Positions 1 through 8,707 of a stretch of DNA of 64,000 nucleotides are shown one piece after another. Position numbers and translations under genes: made by a program. The notes under the pieces were generated by a model. It saw only the letters and a list, made by a program, of their open reading frames with translations. It had not been told where the DNA came from and made no database searches. Each line of letters opens with the position of its first letter. Within the stretch, counting starts at the first letter, position 1. Source of the stretch: Bacillota bacterium (lineage in GTDB: Bacteria; Bacillota; SHA-98; Ch115); assembly GCA_013178415.1 (NCBI GenBank), contig JABLXA010000006.1, positions 62,001 through 126,000 of the forward strand, written 5' to 3'.

Positions 1-362
1 GTACGCGGGCCCCTCATCACTGCATTCACGAACTCTACCTTTGTCCGTATAAGGACGTTCATCCCCGGTTCCGCCCCAGGGACATCCACAAACTGCATGA
101 AAGGTATCTCCTGGTGGGTATGGTGGACTGGCTGATCAGCCAGGGCGGCAACATATATGATCTGTACCGTGGCAGTTCCCTGGACGACAACCTTATTGGG
201 GATGGCGGTCCCAGTGGCCGCGATGGTGGTATCCACGACACTCAGAATCTTCGCGATGTCCGGTTTCTCGGCAGGAATATCCTGAACTGCCCTCAGAACG
301 GCCCTAACTCGGTTCTCTCCCACGATCTCGTAAAGTTTAAGCCGTTCAGTCTTAGTTACCAT
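1..362 (-). CDS. SPOCS-domain (DUF3794) protein, 3' part outside window
   Basis: The reading frame opens with ATG at 362 behind a strong purine-rich site (GGGGGAGGG, about 10 bases upstream) and runs off the left edge, giving 120 visible residues. They match the repeat unit of the SPOCS proteins next door: an opening like KTERLKLYEIVGENRVR, then IPAEKPDIAKILSV, VVVQGTATVQIIYVA and PGAEPGMNV. SPOCS domains are found in spore coat and cortex morphogenetic proteins such as SipL, where they mediate protein contacts. It follows the larger SPOCS-LysM gene in the same direction, about 155 bases downstream. The domain assignment is secure; the exact role, full length and any C-terminal LysM are not visible. 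Confidence 0.85.
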   Translation of the reverse strand, partial: MVTKTERLKLYEIVGENRVRAVLRAVQDIPAEKPDIAKILSVVDTTIAATGTAIPNKVVVQGTATVQIIYVAALADQPVHHTHQEIPFMQFVDVPGAEPGMNVLIRTKVEFVNAVMRGPR

Positions 363-437
363 CCTTTCGTTTCCCTCCCCCTTTGAGGCATACTTCATTA
401 CAATATATGCAATACGATGTCGACATGGCACGCTAAG

Positions 438-466
438 CGAAGCGGGGGGCCAATGCCCCCCGTCTC
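438..466 (-). terminator. GC-rich hairpin between two SPOCS genes
   Basis: GGGGGGCCAATGCCCCCC (445-462) can fold into a six-base-pair GC stem just after the stop of the SPOCS-LysM gene (minus strand). There is no clear T-run after it, so it may be a weak terminator or an RNA-stabilising hairpin. Confidence 0.4.
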
Positions 467-516
467 TTACTCTTAAGTTCCATTCAGGACCTATCATCCA
501 ATCGTATCGATATCCC

Positions 517-2103
517 TTATCCCTTCGGCGGGGGACACACAGGGATCTGCAGCACTTGGCCTACCTGGATCATGTTAGGGTCAGCGATATTATTGGCTCT
601 TACAATAGCTTCAACTGTCGTATTATACTTGCGCGCCAGAGCCCACAGGGTGTCACCTGGCTGCACGGTGACAAATGTCATGGTGGGAGTAGTGCACGGA
701 GCTTCAGGCGGTGTGACGATCACCACATCTATCGCGATATTCAGCTGTACCGGCTCTGTGACCTTGACAGTAATCGAAACTAGTAGCCTTACCTGAAATG
801 ACCTGTCCTCTACCACCTCAAATTCCACATGCTCGACTGCCGCCCGAACCTCTGCCGTCATCTCAGGCTCAGCGCCTGGGATCTCCACATATTGTGTAAA
901 CTTGATCTGGTGGTCCATGTGATGGACCGGCTGATCCCCCTCGACTGTCTGGGCCACATACAGAGTCTGCAGTTTGACTGTCCCCTCCACTATGACCTTT
1001 CCGGCGAGTATACGAATCTCTTCAACCTTTACACTCTCATCCACCCTGATGATCCGCTCAAGGTTTGGCTTTTCCCTAGGCACCTGCAGCGTTTCTTTGA
1101 GCATTGCCTGGGCCGTGTCCTCACCCACCACCTCCTGGACCTTCAGAAGCCGTTTCTCAACATCTACCACGACGGTCTTAGATATGACATCGGTCACGAC
1201 TTCCAGCTGCTTCGTAGCAGTCACCTTGACGGTAAGCTTTATTACCGCGTCAATGCTTACAGTCCTGGCGTCGATGAGATCATAGTCAATCGTCTCCTGC
1301 TCAACATGGACCTGTACATGCATTCCTGAACGAGCGCCAGGGACTTCAACGACATGAGTAAATTTCGCCTGGACCTCCATGAAATGTACTGGCATCCTAT
1401 TGGGATCACCGATGGCTGCCGCATACATGACATTGACATCAACCGCGCCCTCTACTATTACCTGGTCGTCAAGAATCTGAACATCCGTTAACCTTGTGCG
1501 CCCGTTCACCGAGATTATGGATTGAATGTCAGGCTTCTCATCTGGAACGGCAACTCTCTCGGTCACAACCACTTGAGAGGCCGCCTCTCCGACCACGTCC
1601 TCGACCTTGAGGAGTTCCTTGGTAACCTTTAGATCTTCCGGCCCCTTGACATCGGTGACTATTTCGAGCTGCTCCGTCTTCGTGGCTTTCGCAAAGGCCC
1701 GCACCAGGACTTCTACCCTGATCGTATGAGGATCCACGAGTTCATTGGCCACATGCTCCGCCCTGACGTCAATGCTTACGTTCATGCCAGGTTCCACACC
1801 TGGTATCTCGGCTACTAGTTCGTAAGATACCTCCTGCTCAAGTAATTGTACCGGTTGGCTCCCCGCGGCAACAACACCAACATACAGGACTCGGACATCC
1901 ACGGTGCCCTCAATGATCACCTTATCTTTAATGATCTCATACGCCGAGGTCTTCAAAGTCGCATCGACACTTACGACTTTTTCGGCCGTCGGTGCACCAG
2001 CCGGGATCTTGATCATTTCACGGAAGACCTTGCGCACCGTCGTCTCACCGACGACCTGCTCAACTTTGAGCAACTCCTGCTTTAACTCAAGCCCGACGGT
2101 CAT
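517..2103 (-). CDS. triple SPOCS-domain protein with C-terminal LysM
   Basis: 528 residues. Three homologous SPOCS (DUF3794) repeats of about 150 residues span roughly 5-150, 160-310 and 320-465, each with a strand pair like [14 protein letters not shown] followed by PGxEPGMNV. A LysM domain (about 476-522, [17 protein letters not shown]) ends the protein; LysM binds peptidoglycan GlcNAc and in SipL and SafA targets proteins to the forespore or cortex. The architecture resembles SipL/YkvP-type morphogenetic proteins. No signal peptide is visible, as expected for a protein made in the mother cell. ATG at 2103 follows GGGGGAGG. A SigK-like promoter lies just upstream, supporting late mother-cell expression. 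Function in coat or cortex assembly is inferred from the domains. Confidence 0.9.
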   Translation of the reverse strand: MTVGLELKQELLKVEQVVGETTVRKVFREMIKIPAGAPTAEKVVSVDATLKTSAYEIIKDKVIIEGTVDVRVLYVGVVAAGSQPVQLLEQEVSYELVAEIPGVEPGMNVSIDVRAEHVANELVDPHTIRVEVLVRAFAKATKTEQLEIVTDVKGPEDLKVTKELLKVEDVVGEAASQVVVTERVAVPDEKPDIQSIISVNGRTRLTDVQILDDQVIVEGAVDVNVMYAAAIGDPNRMPVHFMEVQAKFTHVVEVPGARSGMHVQVHVEQETIDYDLIDARTVSIDAVIKLTVKVTATKQLEVVTDVISKTVVVDVEKRLLKVQEVVGEDTAQAMLKETLQVPREKPNLERIIRVDESVKVEEIRILAGKVIVEGTVKLQTLYVAQTVEGDQPVHHMDHQIKFTQYVEIPGAEPEMTAEVRAAVEHVEFEVVEDRSFQVRLLVSITVKVTEPVQLNIAIDVVIVTPPEAPCTTPTMTFVTVQPGDTLWALARKYNTTVEAIVRANNIADPNMIQVGQVLQIPVCPPPKG

Positions 2104-2156
2104 CTCTCCTCCCCCTTCCTAGACAATGACAAAAGTAGACAGCCAATTTTCACTTA

Positions 2157-2184
2157 TACTATATGCAGGGACTATCGAAAAGTG
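2157..2184 (-). promoter_or_regulatory. candidate mother-cell SigK promoter
   Basis: On the minus strand CATATAGTA (2157-2165) matches the SigK -10 consensus CATAnnnTA, and CACT (-35 core AC at 2182-2183) lies exactly 16 bases upstream, the preferred spacing. It sits about 55 bases before the start of the SPOCS-LysM gene. The call rests on consensus matching only. Confidence 0.5.
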
Positions 2185-2203
2185 CATAGAGAATTTCTCG
2201 GTC

Positions 2204-3313
2204 TTACGGAAATAGGCATGACCCCTTGCCAATCACTGTGCCGGGCCCTAAAACCATTGAATGAAGTGAACAGCCATCTCCTATTTCGACACCCTGGGCA
2301 ACGATACATCGAGTGAGTCTGACATCCTTGCCGATATTCACGCCAGAATGGATGATAGTTTCGACTATCTCAGCCCCCTCCCCGATCCTGGCGCGTGCCC
2401 CTATGGTAGTAAATGGACCTATCCTTGCAAGGGGCCCGATCGATACATTTTGGCCGAACAAAACTGGCCCATTGAGTTGCGCCGTATTATGAACGAAAAC
2501 CTCTTTTTCACCTCTAACTCCGCGCGAGATTTTTCTACCGGGCATCATTGTGTCAACTCTGCCACAAAGGATGTCATGGTGGGCCTGCACATATTTTGAA
2601 AGAGTCCCTATGTCAAGCCAATACTCTTTCATTAGATATGCATAGATAGCGCAGCCCTCCTCAAGAAAGACAGGCATGAGGTCTCGTTCAAGCGATATCT
2701 CCCTCCCTCCCCTCATAGCTCCTTCTCCGATGGCAAGGTGGCGTTTCACCCCCTGCGCAATACGGTCCAAGCCTTTCTTTTCTATGACATATATCCCGGC
2801 ATTGATGGTGTTGGCCTGAACCTCATCCCATCCCGGCTTTTCAATAAACCGCGTCACTCTCCCATCCTGATCTGTGAATACAAGTCCATATGAAGTAGGG
2901 TCGGAAACTTCTGTCACAGTAATCGTGATCTCACTTTCCTTCTCCACGTGAAAATCCAGAAGCTCCAAAAGATCTATATCTGTCAGGACATCTCCATTGA
3001 GGACCACGAGACGATCCTCGCCATCCCAAAAGCGATAGCATTCTGCTATGGCTCCACCGGTGCCAAGAGGGCTATCCTCGAGCAGATATTCCAGCGTGAG
3101 ACCCCATTTTTCCCCATCACCCAGGACATGCTTGAAATACTCAGCCATATAGTTGAGGCTCAGGATAACCTGCCTTACCCCATACCGGCTTAGAAGCTCC
3201 AGTTGATACTCGAGAAATGGCCTATTTGCTACAGGGACGAGCCCTTTAGGGCAAATATATGTCAAAGGCCGGAGGCGAGTGCCCCTGCCCCCTGCCAGTA
3301 TCAATGCCTTCAT
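2204..3313 (-). CDS. NDP-sugar nucleotidyltransferase with left-handed beta-helix tail
   Basis: 369 residues. The N-terminus has the pyrophosphorylase signature GGRGTRLRPLT (8-18) with the following lysine PKGLVPVANRP that contacts the sugar phosphate; residues to about 235 form the NTP-transferase domain, including NGDVLTDID (metal-binding Asp). The C-terminal third is a hexapeptide-like left-handed beta-helix (GPVLFGQNVSIGPLARIGPF and following). This is the layout of mannose-1-phosphate guanylyltransferases and glucose-1-phosphate thymidylyl/uridylyltransferases: NTP plus sugar-1-phosphate gives NDP-sugar and pyrophosphate. The adjacent GDP-mannose-dehydratase-like gene favours GDP-mannose, but the substrate cannot be fixed from sequence alone. 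ATG at 3313 follows GGGGGTG. Confidence 0.85.
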   Translation of the reverse strand: MKALILAGGRGTRLRPLTYICPKGLVPVANRPFLEYQLELLSRYGVRQVILSLNYMAEYFKHVLGDGEKWGLTLEYLLEDSPLGTGGAIAECYRFWDGEDRLVVLNGDVLTDIDLLELLDFHVEKESEITITVTEVSDPTSYGLVFTDQDGRVTRFIEKPGWDEVQANTINAGIYVIEKKGLDRIAQGVKRHLAIGEGAMRGGREISLERDLMPVFLEEGCAIYAYLMKEYWLDIGTLSKYVQAHHDILCGRVDTMMPGRKISRGVRGEKEVFVHNTAQLNGPVLFGQNVSIGPLARIGPFTTIGARARIGEGAEIVETIIHSGVNIGKDVRLTRCIVAQGVEIGDGCSLHSMVLGPGTVIGKGSCLFP

Positions 3314-3333
3314 CCTTTACACCCCCCGAGAGC

Positions 3334-4305
3334 TCACCTCCCGGGGGCGCCGGATTTGACCCTGGTTCTCCAATAATCCAGGAGATCCCTCAATGTAACC
3401 TCTATGGGGATCTCCGGCCGGTACCCCGTCCTTTCAGCCAGTTTCGTGCAGTCTCCAATGAGAATAGGCACATCCGACGGCCTCATTCGCTCGGGGTCCT
3501 GCCTGACTTTAAATCTCACATTTGCCATTCCTGAAAGCATATCCACAATCTCGGATATCCTGCAGGAATGCCCACTCGCAATGTTGTACACCTCTCCCGG
3601 TTCGCCCTTCTCCAAGGCAAGATAATAGCCCCTCACCACATCCCTTACATCCGAAAAGTCCCTTCTTGCGTCGAGATTGCCAACGTGGAGAATAGGTTCG
3701 CGGATTCCCAGCTCCATTTCCGCAATTTGCTTCGCGAAATTGGATGTAACGAACACCTCTCCCCGCCTTGGCCCCGTATGGTTGAACGCCCGAGTCCTTA
3801 CGATATGCATTCCATAGCTTCTGAAATATTGATAGCCGAGGAAATCCTGGGCGATTTTGCTTACTGCGTATGGGCTCAGCGGCCTTAGCGGGTTGGTTTC
3901 CTTTATGGGGACCTCATCTTCAAAAACGAGCCCATATTCCTCAGATGAACCAGCGATCTGGATTCGAGTTTCGATTCCCGCTCTGCGAATAGCTTCAAGG
4001 AGATTTAGCTCTCCCACTATGTTGTTTATGAGCGTATCATAGGGTGATATCCATGATGTCGGCACAAAACTCTGAGCCGCCAGATGGAATATCATGTCAG
4101 GCTTTACGGACTCTATGGCCGAGTCTACTGCAAAAGAATCCACAAGGTCACATTCTATAAGGTGTATCCTATCTTTAAAGCCTTCTATGTTTTCGGTCCT
4201 GCTGCGCCACCTGATCGTTCCCCAGACTTCAATACTTTTTGATAGTAGAAATTCAGCCAGGTGACTGCCGGCGAAACCGGTAATTCCGGTGATCAACGCT
4301 TTCAA
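3334..4305 (-). CDS. SDR-family NDP-sugar dehydratase/epimerase, GDP-mannose 4,6-dehydratase-like
   Basis: 323 residues, an extended short-chain dehydrogenase. The NAD(P)-binding GITGFAGSHL motif is at 7-16 and the catalytic Tyr-Lys pair is YAVSK (Y146, K150), with the serine region AGSSEEYG at 119-125. RTRAFNHTGPRR and VRDVVRGYYLALE are typical of GDP-mannose 4,6-dehydratase and the related GDP-6-deoxy-mannose reductases. It would convert the product of the preceding nucleotidyltransferase into a deoxy sugar for the glycosyltransferases downstream. The TTG start (4303-4305) overlaps the stop of the GH18-like gene by four bases (TTGA), and GGGAGGG lies seven bases ahead, so the two genes are probably translationally coupled. 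Confidence 0.8.
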   Translation of the reverse strand: MKALITGITGFAGSHLAEFLLSKSIEVWGTIRWRSRTENIEGFKDRIHLIECDLVDSFAVDSAIESVKPDMIFHLAAQSFVPTSWISPYDTLINNIVGELNLLEAIRRAGIETRIQIAGSSEEYGLVFEDEVPIKETNPLRPLSPYAVSKIAQDFLGYQYFRSYGMHIVRTRAFNHTGPRRGEVFVTSNFAKQIAEMELGIREPILHVGNLDARRDFSDVRDVVRGYYLALEKGEPGEVYNIASGHSCRISEIVDMLSGMANVRFKVRQDPERMRPSDVPILIGDCTKLAERTGYRPEIPIEVTLRDLLDYWRTRVKSGAPGR

Positions 4306-5741
4306 CTAGATTCCCTCCCCATACCCGTCCTCACTTTGAATTTGCTTCGAATGGCGGAGTAAGTGAGCGAAGATTCAGGGCCCAGGTAGTAGAGAGCTAT
4401 ACCCGCCAGATGATATCGATGTACGAGATCCAGCTTCAAGATGAGGGTCCTTTCATCCTCAAAGAATACTTGATGTGTAATGCGACATGACCTGTACCTG
4501 AACCCTAGTGAGCCTGTCTCTGGATCTAGAACCACATCCGGCTTGAAGACCGTTATCAGCGCGGATATTTCCTCATGTGTGAGGCGGGTTGCCGTAAGAT
4601 CCGATGGGGGAGATTCTCGCCGCGGCTGTGGCCAGTCATACCCGTAGGTCGGTGCCGTGATTATGACCTTCCAACATGGAACAAACGAAATGATATGTTT
4701 TACCGCCCTTCTAACCCAATTGATGGAGGCAATGGGTCCCGGAGGGCCTTCCATGGTATGTTCATCGAAAGTCAGAAGAATGATCTGGTCTGCCGCCCGG
4801 CCCAGGCCTTCATAGTAAGGCGCGGGGAAAGACACGAGAGACCGTCTACCCAGGTCATCCATATCACTCTCTTGTTCTTCTTCCTCGGAGGAGAAAGATG
4901 GCGGAAGGGCCACAAATAGGTACCTTCCTCTTTTATGTAAGCGCTTTGCCAGATTGGAAACAAAAGAGAGTGCTCGATACCAATCCTCTGGAGCAACAGA
5001 AGTAAGCCACAGAATCACTCCAGATGACTTCCCCTTCACCACAAGGTCCTCGATTCCCCTTTCAGCCATATCTCGCGCCTTTTTTGACGCCAAGACCTTC
5101 TTTGCGGCATCAGCGTCAGGAATCCCATTTCCCCTGAACGCTGCAACAGGCATTATCCCTATTTCATGCAGCAAGGCCAGGGAGATGACCTTATCAGGAC
5201 CGCCTCCGCGAACATAGCCGTCAGCGTCAATGGCAGTCCACATTGGGGCTATAAAAGTTAGATTCCGGGCGTTGCGTTCAATGGTGAAATAAGGTTGGAC
5301 AAGTCCCCGTTCGCAAAGATAGAACCCGATCACGGTCCTTACCGGGACCACGAGTCTCTGTGTCCTGTATGGCCTTGACTCCGGCGCGATTTGATTTGCT
5401 TCCGCCAGTAGCGTCAGAGGAACGTCCAGTCTTTCGGCAATCTGCGATAGAGCTTCCTTCCTGGACTTCACGATATGCATCTCCTGAGACAGGGCAAAGT
5501 CACTTAGTAATGCTGCAAAGACCTGTGGGCCGGTTATTCCATCCTGCCGCAGACCGTGAACTGCCTGAAATCGGCTGACGGCGTCAGCTGTCAGATATCC
5601 ATACAGGCCATCTTCGGGACCGGCCTCATATCCAAGACTATTGAGCCTGGCCTGAACATAAGCGACATCATCACCCTGCATCGCTTGCCGCAGGATACGC
5701 CTGCCCACAATATCTCGGATCAGCTTACTGCCTGGGGCCAT
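4302..5741 (-). CDS. peptidoglycan-binding/LysM/GH18-like protein with degenerate active site
   Basis: 479 residues. A PG_binding_1 domain (about 14-75, GDDVAYVQARLNSLGY...DGITGPQV) is followed by a LysM-like segment (88-133) and a GH18 TIM barrel (about 135-470), the plan of spore cortex glycosidases of the YaaH/SleL type. The GH18 catalytic segment, normally DGxxxDxE, reads GVILWLTSV at 241-249, so both the catalytic Glu and the Asp two residues before it are replaced. The C-terminal barrel motifs (APTYGYDW; the last strand GIALYYLG) are kept. It may be a binding or structural pseudoenzyme of the spore wall. ATG at 5741 overlaps the upstream gene by 17 bases. Confidence 0.8.
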   Translation of the reverse strand: MAPGSKLIRDIVGRRILRQAMQGDDVAYVQARLNSLGYEAGPEDGLYGYLTADAVSRFQAVHGLRQDGITGPQVFAALLSDFALSQEMHIVKSRKEALSQIAERLDVPLTLLAEANQIAPESRPYRTQRLVVPVRTVIGFYLCERGLVQPYFTIERNARNLTFIAPMWTAIDADGYVRGGGPDKVISLALLHEIGIMPVAAFRGNGIPDADAAKKVLASKKARDMAERGIEDLVVKGKSSGVILWLTSVAPEDWYRALSFVSNLAKRLHKRGRYLFVALPPSFSSEEEEQESDMDDLGRRSLVSFPAPYYEGLGRAADQIILLTFDEHTMEGPPGPIASINWVRRAVKHIISFVPCWKVIITAPTYGYDWPQPRRESPPSDLTATRLTHEEISALITVFKPDVVLDPETGSLGFRYRSCRITHQVFFEDERTLILKLDLVHRYHLAGIALYYLGPESSLTYSAIRSKFKVRTGMGRESS

Positions 5742-7434
5742 TCATTTCACCATCCACGGGAGAATCCCCTATAGCCACCCGCGCCGCCGAGGAGACACCC
5801 TCAGAAGAACGGGAGTGCCCCCGCATGGCGGGAGCTATTTTCGAGATCACATCAACATCGTGGTCTATTCTATTCCCGTGAAGCCTCTTTGGTGCCTTGC
5901 CATTGGACGTGATCCATGGGAATACTCGTCTCATCAACCTCCAGAACCACTGATCCGAGCGACTCGGCGGGCAGGGCCCGTCATCTGGGGATCCCTCCTG
6001 CAAGAGCAGGACCTCTCGCCTTCCTGTGACTGCAATATCTAACCCCACCAGAAGGGCCACATGGACTATTCCGGATGAATATTCATATTCTCTGCTGACA
6101 ATGGAGATATTTGGGTAAACCCAAATGCTCCGCATGGACATATCTTCCTCAATGTCATCCTTAAATTCTGTCAGCCTGCCCTGAGAATATGGTACAAAAC
6201 ATGTGAAGCGTTCATTCTTTCTGGCAGATCGCAGAAGGCCATCAGGGAGTGAGTAATATATTTCCTGGGAAATATCAACGGCGACTAATACCCCGCCCTG
6301 CGCCTGACGCGACTCTATCTCAAGGGGAGACACATGATGGTCGATCACGCGTGGCGCTGGCGCTATGGGGATCTCTCCCTGGATTATCCTTTGCACGCTT
6401 GCCTCCCAAAGTATGACGTCGGCCAATATTCGGGGGCTGGGAGATTCTTGCCGACCGATGCCTTCTTCCCAGGCGCCGGAGATGCTGAACCGTGCTTCTC
6501 GCCAGTCTCCCCCGGCTTTGTCCACCAATTCCGAAACTATTATCTCATGCGTCGCTTTTTTGCTCCTCACCTGTTCTCCTGCATTGAAACATATCGCGGT
6601 GCTGTTAGGTCCTTCATTTGCTTGTTGACCGGATTCCTTCTCTAACCCCCGACTACCATCCACGATGACTCGAATGGGTTCCTTGCCCGCCCTCTGGTCC
6701 CCATCTACAATGACCCGAGTAGGTTCCCTGCTTACTCTCTGATCCCCGTCTACGATGGTCCGAGTAGGTGCCTTGCCCACCCGCCGATCCCCGTCTACAA
6801 TGACGCGGACAGGTTCCTTCTTCACTTTCCAGATCACTATAGAGGCCCCACTAGACAGAAAGAGGGTATGCCCTGGGCGATCATAGGCAAAGGCTGGATC
6901 GTCCATACGGATCATTCCCTCATATAGATTAGATTCCATTCCCCCACCGTTATCATCATCGTTATTTCTGGCGCCATGTGAGGCTCTTGCCGGGACGCCA
7001 TCCGAGACATATAGGGGCTTTGCCGCGGCGCCATCCGAGGCATATGGAATTGCGACACATGAGGCTGCCTGGACGCTCCCATATGTAGATTTTGACGTTT
7101 GAACGCCCCCGTAGGTGACTTTTGACGCTTGAACGCTCCCATATGCGGCTTTTGAAGAGACGTCTCCTATGTATCCGCTCAGACGCAAGCTTTCGATTTC
7201 AGAGGCCCGTACTCCCCCATCCCTCACCGTGTCTAGCGCTGCCTGTACTCCGCACTCAAAGAGCAAAAGATGTCTGTTCCGCTGCATTCGTAGTTTCCCT
7301 GGCCGGAGGTCCACCGACAATATATCGCTGACTTCAGGAGAAACCTCGATGCGCACTTCCCACGGTAGGTGTCTTTTCTGAACTGATAGAATCCTCAACA
7401 GGGGTAGTTCTTTTGTGGCGCCAGATACTGTCAT
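5725..7434 (-). CDS. divergent SPOCS-like protein with two internal tandem repeats
   Basis: 569 residues. The N-terminus (EVRIEVSPEVSDILSVDLR) and a later block (about 395-520: VLVAVDISQEIYYSLPDG, FTCFVPYSQG) resemble SPOCS halves, but divergence is high, so the family call is tentative. Between them lie a threefold 10-residue repeat (YGSVQASK type, residues 96-125) and a fourfold 15-residue repeat (EPxRVIVDGDQR type, residues 207-266). The C-terminal 90 residues are polar and likely disordered. No signal peptide or membrane segment is seen. It shares its operon and orientation with the GH18-like and sugar-nucleotide genes, so a spore-surface structural role is a reasonable inference. Confidence 0.65.
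   Translation of the reverse strand: MTVSGATKELPLLRILSVQKRHLPWEVRIEVSPEVSDILSVDLRPGKLRMQRNRHLLLFECGVQAALDTVRDGGVRASEIESLRLSGYIGDVSSKAAYGSVQASKVTYGGVQTSKSTYGSVQAASCVAIPYASDGAAAKPLYVSDGVPARASHGARNNDDDNGGGMESNLYEGMIRMDDPAFAYDRPGHTLFLSSGASIVIWKVKKEPVRVIVDGDRRVGKAPTRTIVDGDQRVSREPTRVIVDGDQRAGKEPIRVIVDGSRGLEKESGQQANEGPNSTAICFNAGEQVRSKKATHEIIVSELVDKAGGDWREARFSISGAWEEGIGRQESPSPRILADVILWEASVQRIIQGEIPIAPAPRVIDHHVSPLEIESRQAQGGVLVAVDISQEIYYSLPDGLLRSARKNERFTCFVPYSQGRLTEFKDDIEEDMSMRSIWVYPNISIVSREYEYSSGIVHVALLVGLDIAVTGRREVLLLQEGSPDDGPCPPSRSDQWFWRLMRRVFPWITSNGKAPKRLHGNRIDHDVDVISKIAPAMRGHSRSSEGVSSAARVAIGDSPVDGEMNGPRQ
6637..6816 (-). repeat. in-frame 45-bp tandem repeat, 4 copies
   Basis: Four exact-length 45-bp units encode a 15-residue motif of the form EPTRVIVDGDQRVGK with small substitutions (for example VGK, VSR, AGK, LEK). 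Length variation in such a repeat would stay in frame. Confidence 0.85.
7060..7149 (-). repeat. in-frame 30-bp tandem repeat, 3 copies
   Basis: Three 30-bp units encode AAYGSVQASK, VTYGGVQTSK and STYGSVQAAS. A second short duplication (YASDGAAAKPL / YVSDGVPAR) follows directly downstream in the protein. Confidence 0.8.
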
Positions 7435-7775
7435 CTTTATTCCCCTGGTACAATGCTTACGCAGGGGATAGGTCCAACAGCACCCTAATGGTTTCCCCTA
7501 AGCTGGCTCTTTTACGGGCCCTTGCCTTTGCGGGCCCTTGCCTTTGCGGGCCTTTGGTGATGACTGTCTTGGGTCTATAGATATACAAGCTCCAACTTAA
7601 AAGATGGGGAGAGATGCTGCATCTATCTTCTCATTCCCCCCTCCGGCAATTTTCCTATTATAATAATCACTGATGGGAGAGGGGCTAACGAAGATCTCAT
7701 TAGCTTTATGCGAGGACCAACAAGCTAGTCTCTACCTCTTACCTGACTTCATTGCAGGGCTGCTCTCCGCCCACA
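7435..7775. other. gene-free leader upstream of the divergent SPOCS-like gene
   Basis: No credible gene. It contains 2.5 tandem copies of a 16-bp GC-rich unit, GGGCCCTTGCCTTTGC, at 7516-7554, and an AT-rich patch near 7655-7668. No promoter could be assigned confidently. Confidence 0.5.
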
Positions 7776-8245
7776 CTAGCGAAAACATTACCACTATTGC
7801 CCGGGATATACCGCAGATTTCTTTATGCCAGATGATCTTTCCTATACTCTCCTGATGAGGAGTTGAGCTGGCTGGATTCTCGTCACTTGAGAGCAGAGAC
7901 TGGCATGATTCTAGCCACATCCACTCCTTGGCTGGCTAGAACATTGCCACCCCGAACCAGTGTATCTCATAAAATTCCTTATTATGGATAAACATAGCCC
8001 ATAATTACCCAGTCCAAAGGCGAGGCGACAGGATTTTCGGCACTTGAGAGCAGAGGCTGACGAAATTTCAGCCACCTCTGCGTCCGAACCGGCTAAAATC
8101 TCGCCACCCCTAGCCAAGATATACCATAGAATTCCTCTTTATGGATAATCATAACCTATAATCTTCCAATTTGAGGGCAAACTGGCGAGAAATTCGCCAC
8201 CCCGGACCAGGGGCTGGCGAAATCTTGGCCACCCTTGAGCAAAAC
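7776..8245. repeat. three ~157-bp super-units inside the palindrome array
   Basis: 7776-7931, 7932-8088 and 8089-8245 align with each other. Each has one palindrome, an AT-rich segment of about 73 bp (similar wording such as AATTCCTCTTTATGGATAA in units two and three), then two more palindromes. Divergence between copies is large, so this is an old duplication. Confidence 0.65.
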
Positions 8246-8578
8246 CTGCCTAAATTCTAGCCAGCTCAAGATGAGATTGACCCAGAATTTGTCGAAACCA
8301 TCCTTACCTGACGAGAATATCGCCATCCTGGCGGGGAAGCTGACAGATTTTTAGCCACTTCTGCGGGGGACCTGCCTAAGAATTCGCCACCCACGGTCTA
8401 AGCTGACGAATTTCTAGCCACTTCCGTGCGCAACCTGCCTAAAAACTCGCCACCCTCAGTCTAAGGTGACTAAAAACGCCTCATCCTCAGTCTAAGCTGA
8501 CGGATTTTCGGTCACCTTCGCGCGGGACCTGCCCAAGAACTCGCCGCCAGCGGTTTCATGTGACCAAAGACTTGCCGC
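7776..8578. repeat. 31/32-bp periodic array of a 19-bp imperfect palindrome (about 20 copies)
   Basis: Degenerate copies of CTGRCNAAANNTTNGCCAC (inverted arms TGGC/GCCA) begin at 7776, 7868, 7900, 7932, 8025, 8057, 8089, 8182, 8214, 8246, 8277 (weak), 8308, 8340, 8372, 8403, 8435, 8466, 8497, 8529 and 8560. Steps are 31 or 32 bp, except three 92-93 bp steps that equal three periods and contain AT-rich sequence. Spacers of 12-13 bp alternate between two types in the right half, making a 63-bp dimer. No open frame runs through it, because alternating 31/32 steps shift the phase. The regularity suggests a cluster of protein-binding sites on one DNA face, or an old tandem satellite. Confidence 0.8.
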
Positions 8579-8707
8579 ATGCCTCAAAAACCTAGTCGAT
8601 ATGTCACTAGGTGGCCCAACTCACGCCCTCTACCATGAAACCATACGTGATAACACGGTAGCACTACCTTCCCGGATGGCAAATATCCCATCACCCCGGC
8701 TGGCAAG

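Noticed and set aside
3334-4305. UDP-glucose 4-epimerase (GalE)
   Set aside because: Sequence around the serine (AGSSEEYG) and the RTRAFNHTGP stretch fit GDP-mannose dehydratase/reductase enzymes better than GalE.
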